Part shown: positions 9,236 through 17,194 of the stretch, one piece after another
How positions within the stretch are numbered: position 1 is the first letter of the stretch
Layout: each line of letters starts with the position of its first letter
Assembly: GCF_002217405.1 (NCBI RefSeq)
Contig: NZ_MUHE01000014.1
Span: 62,001 to 126,000 of the forward strand
Source of the DNA: Flavobacterium psychrophilum DSM 3660 = ATCC 49418
GTDB taxonomy: Bacteria; Bacteroidota; Bacteroidia; Flavobacteriales; Flavobacteriaceae
DNA: 64,000 bases
Direction: 5' to 3'
Program-made: the position numbers and the translations under genes
Notes under the pieces: generated by a model
The model's database searches: none
What the model was told of the DNA's origin: nothing
The model's input: only the letters and a program-made list of their open reading frames with translations

Positions 9236-9583
9236 TTTTTTAAATAGGTTCTAGAAGGTGCAAATTCTAAAGAGGTTAAAATTTTTATTTGAGTTGTTAA
9301 TAAATTAAAAATAAGATCTTAATTTTATTACGATCATTGTTTGATAAAATGTTGGTATTAATTTATTTGTGTAAAGTTTCTAAGTTGTCAGGTTTTCGAT
9401 TGATGTCTTGTAATTTTGTTTTCGGATGCAGATGAAAACTAAATAAATTATTCGTTTTTGTGTTGTTTGTGGTAATGTTTCTTAGTGTGTTCCTGTGTGT
9501 TTCTGTTGGGTTTTTATTTTGTTTAAAGAGGTTTTTGTGGTTTTGTATAAAATTTGTTGATTTTTTTTAGTGTGTATAAGTCC
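9236..9583. other. Non-coding A/T-rich gap, nothing recognised
   Basis: About 350 bases of G/T-skewed sequence between the YegP-like gene and a repeat-A remnant. No frame looks coding on either strand and no structured RNA was recognised. Confidence 0.5.
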
Positions 9584-9703
9584 TAGGTTTCTGCAAGGGG
9601 TGTAATTTGCATTACAAACGTAGTTGGCTGAACTCTAATAAAAGTAAAGTAAAAATTCCTAATGCAAAATGCTGTAATTAATAGAATTAAGCTAGCTGAT
9701 TAG
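9584..9703 (+). repeat. Dispersed repeat family A, copy 2 (decayed)
   Basis: The right half matches copy 3 closely: ATTACAAACG, CTGAACTCT-ATAAAA, AAAATTCCTAA, GCAAAATGCTGTAATTAATAG, AATTAAGC. The left half is diverged. It ends at the tRNA operon terminator. Confidence 0.65.
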
Positions 9704-9747
9704 TGGTAATAATATTATTTAATGTGTTTAGGTGGGTGATATAAATA

Positions 9748-9779
9748 AAAAAAGCTTCAAACATAGTTTGAAGCTTTTG
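9748..9779 (-). terminator. Terminator of the tRNA operon
   Basis: Twelve-bp stem (9751-9762 with 9766-9777, AAAGCTTCAAAC) with a 3-base loop. On the minus strand it is followed by a T run. It abuts the 3' end of tRNA-Leu. Confidence 0.88.
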
Positions 9780-9864
9780 TACTCGGGACGGGACTTGAAC
9801 CCGTACGACCATTACAGTCACTGGATTTTAAGTCCAGCGTGTCTACCAATTTCACCACCCAAGC
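9780..9864 (-). tRNA. tRNA-Leu (anticodon TAA)
   Basis: Eighty-five nucleotides. The minus strand starts GCTTGGG and ends CCCGAGT plus discriminator A, giving a 7-bp acceptor stem with wobble pairs. The anticodon arm is CTGGA-CTTAAAA-TCCAG, placing TAA in the loop. A long variable arm of the Leu class follows, and the T loop has GGTTCAAGTCC. The 3' CCA is not encoded. It lies 43 bases after tRNA-Gly in the same transcript. Confidence 0.96.
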
Positions 9865-9907
9865 AGTTTTGTTTTTCCAAAATTAAATATAATTTTGTTT
9901 GGTATAG

Positions 9908-9980
9908 AGCGAAAAACGGGGCTCGAACCCGCGACCTCGACCTTGGCAAGGTCGCGCTCTACCAGCTGAGCTATTTTCGC
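9908..9980 (-). tRNA. tRNA-Gly (anticodon GCC)
   Basis: Seventy-three nucleotides. Acceptor stem GCGAAAA/TTTTCGC, discriminator T, D arm GCTC-AGCTGGTA-GAGC, anticodon arm CGACC-TTGCCAA-GGTCG with GCC, T arm GCGGG-TTCGAGC-CCCGT. CCA is not encoded. First gene of a two-tRNA operon. Confidence 0.97.
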
Positions 9981-10026
9981 ATTTCATTTTTTTAAAGAGC
10001 ATCAATACGTTGCTGTATTGCGAGGG

Positions 10027-10057
10027 CAAATTTAAGACATTTATTTAATTAAACAAT
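10027..10057 (-). promoter_or_regulatory. tRNA operon promoter (ATTG - 19 nt - TAAATTTG)
   Basis: On the minus strand a TTG-type -33 element (10054-10057) is separated by exactly 19 bases from a perfect TAAATTTG -7 element (10027-10034). This is the best-formed Bacteroidota sigma-A type promoter in the window. A CAATAC/GTATTG inverted repeat lies in the leader before tRNA-Gly. Confidence 0.85.
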
Positions 10058-10118
10058 GGTTTTTTTAATAAAAAAAAAACTTTTTTATAATGTCCTGTAA
10101 ATCTATGCTTTACAAAAC

Positions 10119-12719
10119 TTATTTTTTGCTTAACATTCGTTTTATTTCGTTTAACTTCATTAATGCTTCAACTGGAGTTAAGGTATTGATGTCTAAATTG
10201 AGTATTTCTTCTTTTATTTCTTCCAAAAGAGGGTCGTCGAGATTAAAAATACTCAGTTGCATATCGTCTTTATTTCCTTTTGTGCCACTTAAAGCTTCGG
10301 CCGAATGGTTTTTTTCTAATTTTTTTAAAATCTTTTCTGCCTTCTGCAAAACGATTTGTGGCATTCCAGCCATTTTTGCCACGTGAATACCAAAACTATG
10401 TGCGCTTCCGCCTTTTACTAATTTACGAATGAACAAAACGGTATCTTTTAGTTCTTTAACCGATACATTATAATTTTGTATTCGTGGCAACGATTCGGTC
10501 ATTTCGTTTAGTTCATGATAATGCGTAGCAAACAATGTTTTGGGTTGTGCTGGGTTTTCATGTAAGAACTCGGCTATTGCCCAAGCGATAGAAACTCCGT
10601 CGTAAGTACTGGTGCCACGACCTATTTCGTCGAGTAAAACCAAACTTCTGTCGGAAATGTTATTCAAAATAGATGCGGTTTCATTCATTTCGACCATAAA
10701 GGTAGATTCCCCCATCGAAATATTATCGCTAGCTCCTACTCGGGTAAAAATTTTATCAACAATTCCCATTTGAACGCTTTCTGCGGGCACAAAGCTTCCC
10801 ATTTGTGCTAGCAGTACAATAAGTGCTGTTTGGCGTAAAATAGCCGATTTACCCGACATATTTGGTCCAGTAATCATAATTAATTGCTGTGTATCTCTAT
10901 CTAAATAAACATCGTTCGCAATATACGGAACGCCAATTGGTAATTGTTTTTCGATAACAGGATGGCGTCCGTTTTTAATATCTAAAGCAAAAGAATCATT
11001 TATCTGGGGGCAAACATATTTATTATCTATAGCCAATTGTGTAAACGAAATTAAACAATCTAGTTGTGCTATTAGGTTTGCATTCAATTGCACTGGCTTT
11101 ATGTAAGTGGCAATCCAACTAACTAATTGTTCGAATAACTGGTTTTCTATTTGCTGAATTTTTTCTTCGGCTCCTAAAATTTTAGTTTCGTATTCTTTGA
11201 GTTCTTCGGTAATATATCGTTCGGCATTTACAAGGGTTTGTTTTCGGATCCATTCTGTTGGGACTTTATCTTTGTGTGTATTTCTGACTTCGATATAATA
11301 CCCAAAAACATTATTGAATGATATTTTTAATGACGAAATGCCTGTTTTTTCAGATTCTCGTTTTTCAATTCCTTCTAAATATTCTTTTCCTAAAGCAGAA
11401 ATTCCTCGCAATTCGTCTAATTCAGGATGAATACCAGCCGCAATCGCATTTCCTTTACTTATCGCAACGGGTGCTTCTTGGTTTAGTGTTGTTTTAATTT
11501 TTTCTCGCAACAAATCGCAACTGTGCAAACTATCGCCAATAACTTTTACCGCTTCTTGTGGGCTTTTTAATGCCAATTCTTTTATCGGAATAATAGCGTC
11601 TAATGATTCTTTTAGGTAAATAATTTCTCGTGGACTAATTCTGCCTGCTGCTACTTTAGATATTAATCGTTCTAAATCTGAAATTTGTTTAATCTGATTT
11701 TGAACCTTTTGAAGTATTTCTTGGTGGTCTTTAAAATAAGCTACCACTTCATGGCGTGATTTTATTATAGTAGCATTTTTTAGCGGAAGTGCCAGCCATC
11801 GTTTGAGCATTCGTCCGCCCATTGGCGAAAGTGTCTTGTCTATAATGTCGAGCAAAGTTACCGCATTTGGGTTGTAACTATGGTATAATTCTAGGTTTCT
11901 AATCGTGAATCTATCCATCCATACGTAAGCATCTTCGGCAATACGGTGTATCGATGTGATGTGCTGAATCTTATTGTGTTGTGTTTCCGATAAATAATAC
12001 AAAATTGCTCCTGAGGCTATAATTCCGCTTGCTAATTCTTCGATACCAAAACCTTTTAGTGAATTTGTTTGAAAATGATTTGTTAAAGTTTCTGTGGCAT
12101 AATCTTCTTTATAAACCCAGTCTTCGAGATAAAAAGCATGAAAATTATCTCCGAATTTTTCTTTGAAATCGCCTTTGTTTTGTTTGGGAACTAAAATTTC
12201 GCTTGGGCTAAAGTTTTGTAACAATTTGTCTATATATTCTTCGTTTCCTTCGGAAGTAAGAAATTCGCCAGTAGAAACATCAAGAAATGAAACGCCAATG
12301 ATTTTTTTGCCAAAATAAATCGAAGCTAAGAAATTATTTGTTTTCGAATTTAACACTTCATCATTCATCGAAACCCCAGGAGTAACCAGTTCCGTTACTC
12401 CTCGTTTTACAATGGTTTTGGTCATTTTCGGGTCTTCTAACTGGTCGCAAATAGCCACTCTAAGTCCTGCTTTTACTAATTTGGGTAAATAAGTATTAAT
12501 AGAATGATGCGGAAAACCAGCCAAAGCTGTTTCGGTAGGTGAGCCAGCACCACGTTTTGTAAGTGTAATGCCTAAAATTTTTGAGGCTCGAACAGCATCG
12601 TCTCCAAAGGTTTCGTAAAAATCGCCTACACGAAATAGTAAACAAGCATCAGGATATTTCCTTTTTATCTCGTTATATTGCTTCATTAATGGTGTTTCTT
12701 TGATTTCTTTTGTAGACAA
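10119..12719 (-). CDS. mutS: DNA mismatch repair protein MutS
   Basis: Recognises mispaired and looped bases and starts mismatch repair. All domains are present in 866 residues: the mismatch-reading GDFYETF (F34-x-E36) near the N-terminus, connector, lever and clamp regions, and the ATPase with Walker A GPNMSGKS (618-625), Walker B LLLDE (E698), [12 protein letters not shown] and the ATHYHEL switch. Length and motifs are those of a functional MutS1. Upstream lies a divergent DUF1573 gene; downstream is the tRNA operon. The long plus-strand frame opposite its 3' end is a shadow. Confidence 0.98.
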   Translation of the reverse strand: MSTKEIKETPLMKQYNEIKRKYPDACLLFRVGDFYETFGDDAVRASKILGITLTKRGAGSPTETALAGFPHHSINTYLPKLVKAGLRVAICDQLEDPKMTKTIVKRGVTELVTPGVSMNDEVLNSKTNNFLASIYFGKKIIGVSFLDVSTGEFLTSEGNEEYIDKLLQNFSPSEILVPKQNKGDFKEKFGDNFHAFYLEDWVYKEDYATETLTNHFQTNSLKGFGIEELASGIIASGAILYYLSETQHNKIQHITSIHRIAEDAYVWMDRFTIRNLELYHSYNPNAVTLLDIIDKTLSPMGGRMLKRWLALPLKNATIIKSRHEVVAYFKDHQEILQKVQNQIKQISDLERLISKVAAGRISPREIIYLKESLDAIIPIKELALKSPQEAVKVIGDSLHSCDLLREKIKTTLNQEAPVAISKGNAIAAGIHPELDELRGISALGKEYLEGIEKRESEKTGISSLKISFNNVFGYYIEVRNTHKDKVPTEWIRKQTLVNAERYITEELKEYETKILGAEEKIQQIENQLFEQLVSWIATYIKPVQLNANLIAQLDCLISFTQLAIDNKYVCPQINDSFALDIKNGRHPVIEKQLPIGVPYIANDVYLDRDTQQLIMITGPNMSGKSAILRQTALIVLLAQMGSFVPAESVQMGIVDKIFTRVGASDNISMGESTFMVEMNETASILNNISDRSLVLLDEIGRGTSTYDGVSIAWAIAEFLHENPAQPKTLFATHYHELNEMTESLPRIQNYNVSVKELKDTVLFIRKLVKGGSAHSFGIHVAKMAGMPQIVLQKAEKILKKLEKNHSAEALSGTKGNKDDMQLSIFNLDDPLLEEIKEEILNLDINTLTPVEALMKLNEIKRMLSKK

Positions 12720-12831
12720 AATTTTTAATTTTAATTAATAGGTTACGAAATTACTTATTTTACCTAAATATACGGTCAAAAATTTAACAACAATTTTAGA
12801 TAAAAAAAGTATTGTAATTCGAATTTATTTT

Positions 12832-12839
12832 TACATTTG
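12832..12839 (+). promoter_or_regulatory. -7 promoter element (TACATTTG)
   Basis: Perfect TAnnTTTG box, with ATTG 17 bases upstream (12811-12814), driving the DUF1573 gene at 12869. Confidence 0.7.
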
Positions 12840-12868
12840 CTATGTTAAACTATAACTAAAAATTAGAA

Positions 12869-13387
12869 ATGAAAAAACTTATATTTATTTTGTCAGCTAT
12901 TGCTTTTTTTGGAGCAAATGCTGTTAGTGCTCAGGAAGTTGCTACTAAAGCAAAAGTAGAAGTAACAAAAACTAAAAAAGCAATAAAAGCCAAAAAAGGA
13001 GCCGTTGCAGCACTTCCAAAAGTAGAAGGAGCTGGAATGGTTTTTGAAAACGAAACTATCGATTACGGTACAATTGCGCACAATGCAGAGCCAAATCGTC
13101 AGTTTGTATTTACAAATAATGGTAACAAACCACTTATTATTACAAATACTCAAGGGTCATGTGGTTGTACAGTGCCTACAACACCAAAAGAACCAATTGC
13201 TCCAGGGGCAAAAGGAATTATTGGTGTAAAATATGCTACTGATAGAGTAGGACCGTTTACAAAAACGGTAACTGTGAGTTCAAATGCAGAAGGAATGCCA
13301 TCAAAAATACTAACTATTAAGGGGACTGTTTTGCCAGATGCGACTCCAGCAGCAGGTACAGTAACAGTAGAGCCTGTAAAGAGCTAA
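12869..13387 (+). CDS. DUF1573 secreted protein
   Basis: A 172-residue protein with a signal peptide (about 1-21), a short Lys-rich spacer (25-45), and a single DUF1573 domain (about 55-150) with immunoglobulin-like strands. The family hallmark SCGCT (C98, C100) is present. DUF1573 proteins are widespread envelope or periplasmic proteins of Bacteroidota whose role is not established; the fold resembles ASH/HYDIN domains. It has its own promoter and terminator. The Pro/Ala/Val-rich tail looks disordered. Confidence 0.88.
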   Translation: MKKLIFILSAIAFFGANAVSAQEVATKAKVEVTKTKKAIKAKKGAVAALPKVEGAGMVFENETIDYGTIAHNAEPNRQFVFTNNGNKPLIITNTQGSCGCTVPTTPKEPIAPGAKGIIGVKYATDRVGPFTKTVTVSSNAEGMPSKILTIKGTVLPDATPAAGTVTVEPVKS

Positions 13388-13406
13388 TAAATAAAGAATA
13401 ATATTA

Positions 13407-13440
13407 CTAAAGCTTCCTAAATATTTAGGAAGCTTTTTTT
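13407..13440 (+). terminator. Terminator after DUF1573 gene
   Basis: Near-perfect palindrome 13409-13436 (AAAGCTTCCTAAA / TTTAGGAAGCTTT) followed by a T run. Confidence 0.92.
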
Positions 13441-13451
13441 ATAAAAATAAC

Positions 13452-14000
13452 ATGAGAAAATTAGAAAACAGCGAACTAGACAGGAAATCTATTTCGGATT
13501 TTAAAGAAGCTAAAAAAACACCTATAATCATTGTTCTTGATGATATTAGAAGTTTGCATAATATAGGATCCGTTTTTAGAACTGCCGATGCTTTTCTTAT
13601 CGAAAAGATTTATCTGTGCGGTATAACTGCAACGCCACCCAATAAAGAAATTCACAAAACGGCACTTGGTGCAACCGAAACGGTTGTTTGGGAACACCAC
13701 GAAAATGTTTTGGAAGTGATTGAAAATTTAAAAAAAGACGAGATTTCTGTTTTTGCAATCGAGCAAGTAGAAAATGCTATTTTTCTTAATGATTTTAAAG
13801 TAGAGGCGACTAAGAAATATGCTCTAATTTTTGGTAACGAAGTTTTTGGTGTAAACCAAGAAGCTATAAAATTATGCGACGGAACTATTGAAATTCCGCA
13901 ATTGGGAACCAAACATTCGTTAAATATTTCGGTAAGTACGGGAATTGTAGTTTGGGATTTGTTTTGTAAATTGAATGATTTAAAAAACAGAATAATCTAA
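13452..14000 (+). CDS. SpoU/TrmH-family RNA 2'-O-methyltransferase
   Basis: Transfers methyl from SAM to a ribose 2'-OH of tRNA or rRNA. The SPOUT trefoil-knot motifs are all present: motif 1 N37-IGSVFRTAD with catalytic R43, motif 2 IFGNEVFG, and motif 3 IPQLGTKHSLNISVSTGI. At 182 aa it is the short form without an N-terminal RNA-binding extension, similar to TrmL/TrmH-like proteins; the target nucleotide cannot be told. It is convergent with the folK fusion gene, overlapping by four bases at the stops. Confidence 0.9.
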   Translation: MRKLENSELDRKSISDFKEAKKTPIIIVLDDIRSLHNIGSVFRTADAFLIEKIYLCGITATPPNKEIHKTALGATETVVWEHHENVLEVIENLKKDEISVFAIEQVENAIFLNDFKVEATKKYALIFGNEVFGVNQEAIKLCDGTIEIPQLGTKHSLNISVSTGIVVWDLFCKLNDLKNRII

Positions 14001-15139
14001 ATTTGAAGGTCTAATTTTTCCTGAATTATATCTAAAATCTTTACGTAATCTTCTTGTTTTTCTACAAAATCGAAATCAGAAACATCAATTACCAAGACAT
14101 TCAAATCTGTTTGAGATTTAATATAATCTAGATAACCGTGGTTTATTTTTTCTAAATATTCGGCTTCAATTTCTTGCTCGTAGCTTCTGCCTCTTTTTTT
14201 AATATTTTGCAGTAATCGGTCTGTGTTTTGGTACAAATAAACATACAAATCAGGTTTTGTCATTTCTTTGTAAATAATGTCGAAAAGTGTTTTGTATAGC
14301 CTAAATTCGTCTTCTTGCAGGGTTACTTTAGCAAAAATTAGAGATTTGAAAATATGATAATCGGTCACAACAAAATCTTTAAACAAATCAAATTGCGATA
14401 AGTCATCAGATAACTGCTGGTATCTATCGGCTAGAAACGACATTTCTAGAGGAAAAGCATATCGGTTTTGGTCTTTATAAAATTTGGGTAAAAAAGGATT
14501 GTCAGCAAAACGTTCTAATACTGTTTTAGCGTTAAAGTCTTGGGCTATTTTTGTGGTTAATGTTGTTTTTCCTGCACCAATATTTCCTTCAATAGCAATA
14601 TAGTTTAGCGCATTGATCTTGTATTTTTTTAAAAATAGATTTAAATTTGAAATCACTTTACAATCACTTATGTCTTCGCAGGCCTTAATAAGTTCTGGAA
14701 CTGATTTTTGCAGCATTGGGTGTTGCCATTCTAGTTTCAAATCTAACATTGGTAATAAAACAAAAAGTCTATTTTGCATTTGCTGATGCGGAATAGTTAA
14801 TGTTTCGGAATTGTGTATTTGTTCATCAATAGCAATAATATCAATATCAATAACCCGAGCTTGGTAATGGCCCGTGTGATGTTTAATGCGGCCTAAATCT
14901 GTTTCTATACAGGCAATTTTTTCAAGTATTTTTTCGGCAGCAAAAGAAGTATGCAAAATTAACGCACAATTGTAAAAAGCATCACTACTAAAACCCCAAG
15001 AGGGTGTTTCGTATAAATTAGAAATACGCAGAATTAATCCAATTTTCTGATGAATAAGTTGGATACAATTTTCGATATTTTTTAGACGATTTCCTTGGTT
15101 ACTGCCAAGGGATAAAATTACTTTTTGCTGCATTTTCAT
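13997..15139 (-). CDS. folK: Fused HPPK (FolK) - deoxynucleoside kinase
   Basis: Two enzymes in one 380-residue chain. Residues 5-155 are 6-hydroxymethyl-7,8-dihydropterin pyrophosphokinase (folate synthesis), with SLGSNQGNR, RVIDIDII (metal-binding D98 and D100) and the TIPHQQMQNR stretch. Residues 178-380 are a deoxynucleoside kinase (dNTP salvage) with P-loop GNIGAGKT (185-192), the LERF motif near 208-211 and a DRY motif (238-240). This fusion is known in Flavobacteriia. ATG at 15139 is used; ATG two codons later is possible. Confidence 0.92.
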   Translation of the reverse strand: MKMQQKVILSLGSNQGNRLKNIENCIQLIHQKIGLILRISNLYETPSWGFSSDAFYNCALILHTSFAAEKILEKIACIETDLGRIKHHTGHYQARVIDIDIIAIDEQIHNSETLTIPHQQMQNRLFVLLPMLDLKLEWQHPMLQKSVPELIKACEDISDCKVISNLNLFLKKYKINALNYIAIEGNIGAGKTTLTTKIAQDFNAKTVLERFADNPFLPKFYKDQNRYAFPLEMSFLADRYQQLSDDLSQFDLFKDFVVTDYHIFKSLIFAKVTLQEDEFRLYKTLFDIIYKEMTKPDLYVYLYQNTDRLLQNIKKRGRSYEQEIEAEYLEKINHGYLDYIKSQTDLNVLVIDVSDFDFVEKQEDYVKILDIIQEKLDLQI

Positions 15140-15179
15140 ATATAAAGCAAATTAACTAAAAAGAAATTTACAATCTTAT

Positions 15180-15187
15180 TATATTTG
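15180..15187 (+). promoter_or_regulatory. -7 promoter element (TATATTTG)
   Basis: Perfect box in the divergent folK-sppA gap, about 75 bases before sppA, so the sppA transcript has a leader of roughly 70 bases. Confidence 0.65.
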
Positions 15188-15262
15188 CCAAGTGTTAATA
15201 ACTAATTTGATTTGTAACAAATTCAATAAAAACACGACTTATTAAGTATTAAATAATTAATT

Positions 15263-17026
15263 ATGAAGTTTTTAGGAAACGTATTGGCGACCATTGTTGG
15301 TTTGTTTGTGTTCTGCATGTTGTTCTTTTTTGGAATATTATTTATTGCAGCTATTTTTGGGGGTGGATCGGCAACAACTTTTGTCGAAGATAATTCGGTT
15401 TTAGAGTTAAATCTAGAAGAGGTAACTAATGATTACGGTGGGAAATTTAATTTTGCAGAAATAGGATATTACGAAGCCAAGCATGATGGGCTTACAGATA
15501 TTCTAAAAGCTATTGATGCGGCAAAAACCGATGATAAAATAAAAGGAATTTCAATTCTAAATAACACTTTGGCACTTGGTGTAGCACAAACCAAAGCCCT
15601 ACGTGACGAATTAGAAATTTTTAAAAAATCAGGAAAATTTATCATGGCTTATGGTAATGTATATTCGCAAAAAGATTATTATTTGAATTCGGTTGCCAAT
15701 ACAGTTTATTTAAACCCTGTTGGAGAACTAGATTTTAAAGGACTCTCGACCGAAGTTATGTATTACAAAGATTTTCAAGACAAAACAGGATTGAAGATGG
15801 AAGTCATTCGACACGGAAAATACAAAAGCGCTGTCGAACCCTTTTTGCTAAACGAAATGAGTCCAGAAAATAGAGATCAAATTACCACTTTCTTAACTTC
15901 GATTTGGAATTCGATGGTTAACGATATTTCTAAATCCCGAAAAATTTCGATAGCACAATTAAACACTATTGCAACAGGATTGCTAGCTAGAACGCCAGAA
16001 TTGGCTTTAAAAAACAAACTAATAGATAAAATTGCTTACGAAGATGTATATCACGACGATATTAGAAAAGCACTAAAAGTAGCGGCTAACGAGGATTACA
16101 AAACCGTAAATATTATAGATTATGCTCAAGATATTGCTACATCAACTTCCGATTCTAATACAAAAGACAAAATAGCAGTCATTTATGCTCAAGGAGAAAT
16201 AGGTTCTGGCGAAGGTGATATAAATACAGTTGGCGAAGGCTCTATGCGTCGTTCGTTGCAAGAAGCTAGAAAAGATGATAACATAAAAGCTATTGTCTTG
16301 CGAGTAAATAGTCCAGGAGGAAGTGCTTTAACTTCCGATTTAATTTGGAGAGAAATAGAAATTACTAAAAAAGTAAAACCAGTGATCGTATCTATGGGGA
16401 ATTTAGCCGCTTCTGGCGGTTATTATATTGCCTGCAATGCTAATAAAATTTTTGCCGAAGCTAGTACAATAACAGGATCTATTGGTGTTTTCGGGACTTT
16501 GCCAAACTTGTCTGCAGTGACAAAAAAATACGGAATTAATACCGAGCTAGTAGAAACACATGAAAATGCTTCAGGGTATAGCTTGTTTAAGCCACTAGAG
16601 GACAATTTCAGACAAATCACACAAGAAGGAGTAGAGCATATTTATAATGTTTTTGTAACCCGTGTGGCTAAAGGAAGAAAAATGACTTTTGCTCAAGTAG
16701 ATGCCATAGCGCAAGGCCGTGTTTGGGCTGGATCTGATGCTTTGCGATTAGGATTGGTTGATAAAATAGGCGGTTTAGATGATGCTTTGGCTTACGCTTC
16801 TAATCTAGTGAAGCTAAAAGAATACTCGACTGTCGATTATCCTAAATACGAAAAAGACTTTAAAGAACTGTTTAGCGGTAGTGGCTTGCCATTTATGAAA
16901 TCCCGAGAAAATTTAATTAAAGAAGAAATAGGTATCGAAAATTATAAAATAATCGAACAAATTAGAAAAATGAACGCCCAAAAAGGTGTTCAAGCCATCA
17001 TGCCGTTCGAAATTAATGTAAAGTAA
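15263..17026 (+). CDS. sppA: Signal peptide peptidase SppA (protease IV), 67-kDa type
   Basis: Membrane-bound serine protease of family S49 that degrades cleaved signal peptides. One N-terminal transmembrane helix (about 8-32) anchors two tandem S49 domains. The Ser/Lys dyad is split between the halves as in the E. coli enzyme: K188 in GKYKSAVEPF and S384 in NLAASGGYY. At 587 aa it is full length. It is single, with its own promoter and terminator. Confidence 0.95.
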   Translation: MKFLGNVLATIVGLFVFCMLFFFGILFIAAIFGGGSATTFVEDNSVLELNLEEVTNDYGGKFNFAEIGYYEAKHDGLTDILKAIDAAKTDDKIKGISILNNTLALGVAQTKALRDELEIFKKSGKFIMAYGNVYSQKDYYLNSVANTVYLNPVGELDFKGLSTEVMYYKDFQDKTGLKMEVIRHGKYKSAVEPFLLNEMSPENRDQITTFLTSIWNSMVNDISKSRKISIAQLNTIATGLLARTPELALKNKLIDKIAYEDVYHDDIRKALKVAANEDYKTVNIIDYAQDIATSTSDSNTKDKIAVIYAQGEIGSGEGDINTVGEGSMRRSLQEARKDDNIKAIVLRVNSPGGSALTSDLIWREIEITKKVKPVIVSMGNLAASGGYYIACNANKIFAEASTITGSIGVFGTLPNLSAVTKKYGINTELVETHENASGYSLFKPLEDNFRQITQEGVEHIYNVFVTRVAKGRKMTFAQVDAIAQGRVWAGSDALRLGLVDKIGGLDDALAYASNLVKLKEYSTVDYPKYEKDFKELFSGSGLPFMKSRENLIKEEIGIENYKIIEQIRKMNAQKGVQAIMPFEINVK

Positions 17027-17049
17027 TATTTAAAATTAAAATAACCGAC

Positions 17050-17092
17050 AAAAAAAATCCGTTTTACTAAATTAGTAAAACGGATTTTTTAA
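17050..17092 (+). terminator. Terminator after sppA
   Basis: Long stem, 17053-17070 with 17072-17089, built on AATCCGTTTTACTAA and its complement, followed by a T run. A-rich on the other side, so possibly bidirectional, though nothing converges here. Confidence 0.92.
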
Positions 17093-17126
17093 TAAAAATT
17101 TTACAATACAACTAAACTATAAATGT

Positions 17127-17134
17127 TATTTTTG
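17127..17134 (+). promoter_or_regulatory. -7 promoter element (TATTTTTG)
   Basis: Perfect TAnnTTTG box about 60 bases before the AsmA-family gene. Confidence 0.6.
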
Positions 17135-17194
17135 TGAAAAAAAAAGTTAGGCAAGATATTTGCTTTACGCTATCTAGAATTAAATTCAAACAAT

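Noticed and set aside
9732-9995. 87-codon plus-strand frame
   Set aside because: Runs across both tRNA genes in antisense; not a protein gene.
10090-10386. 98-codon plus-strand frame over the 3' end of mutS
   Set aside because: Shadow of mutS; low-complexity and without a start signal.
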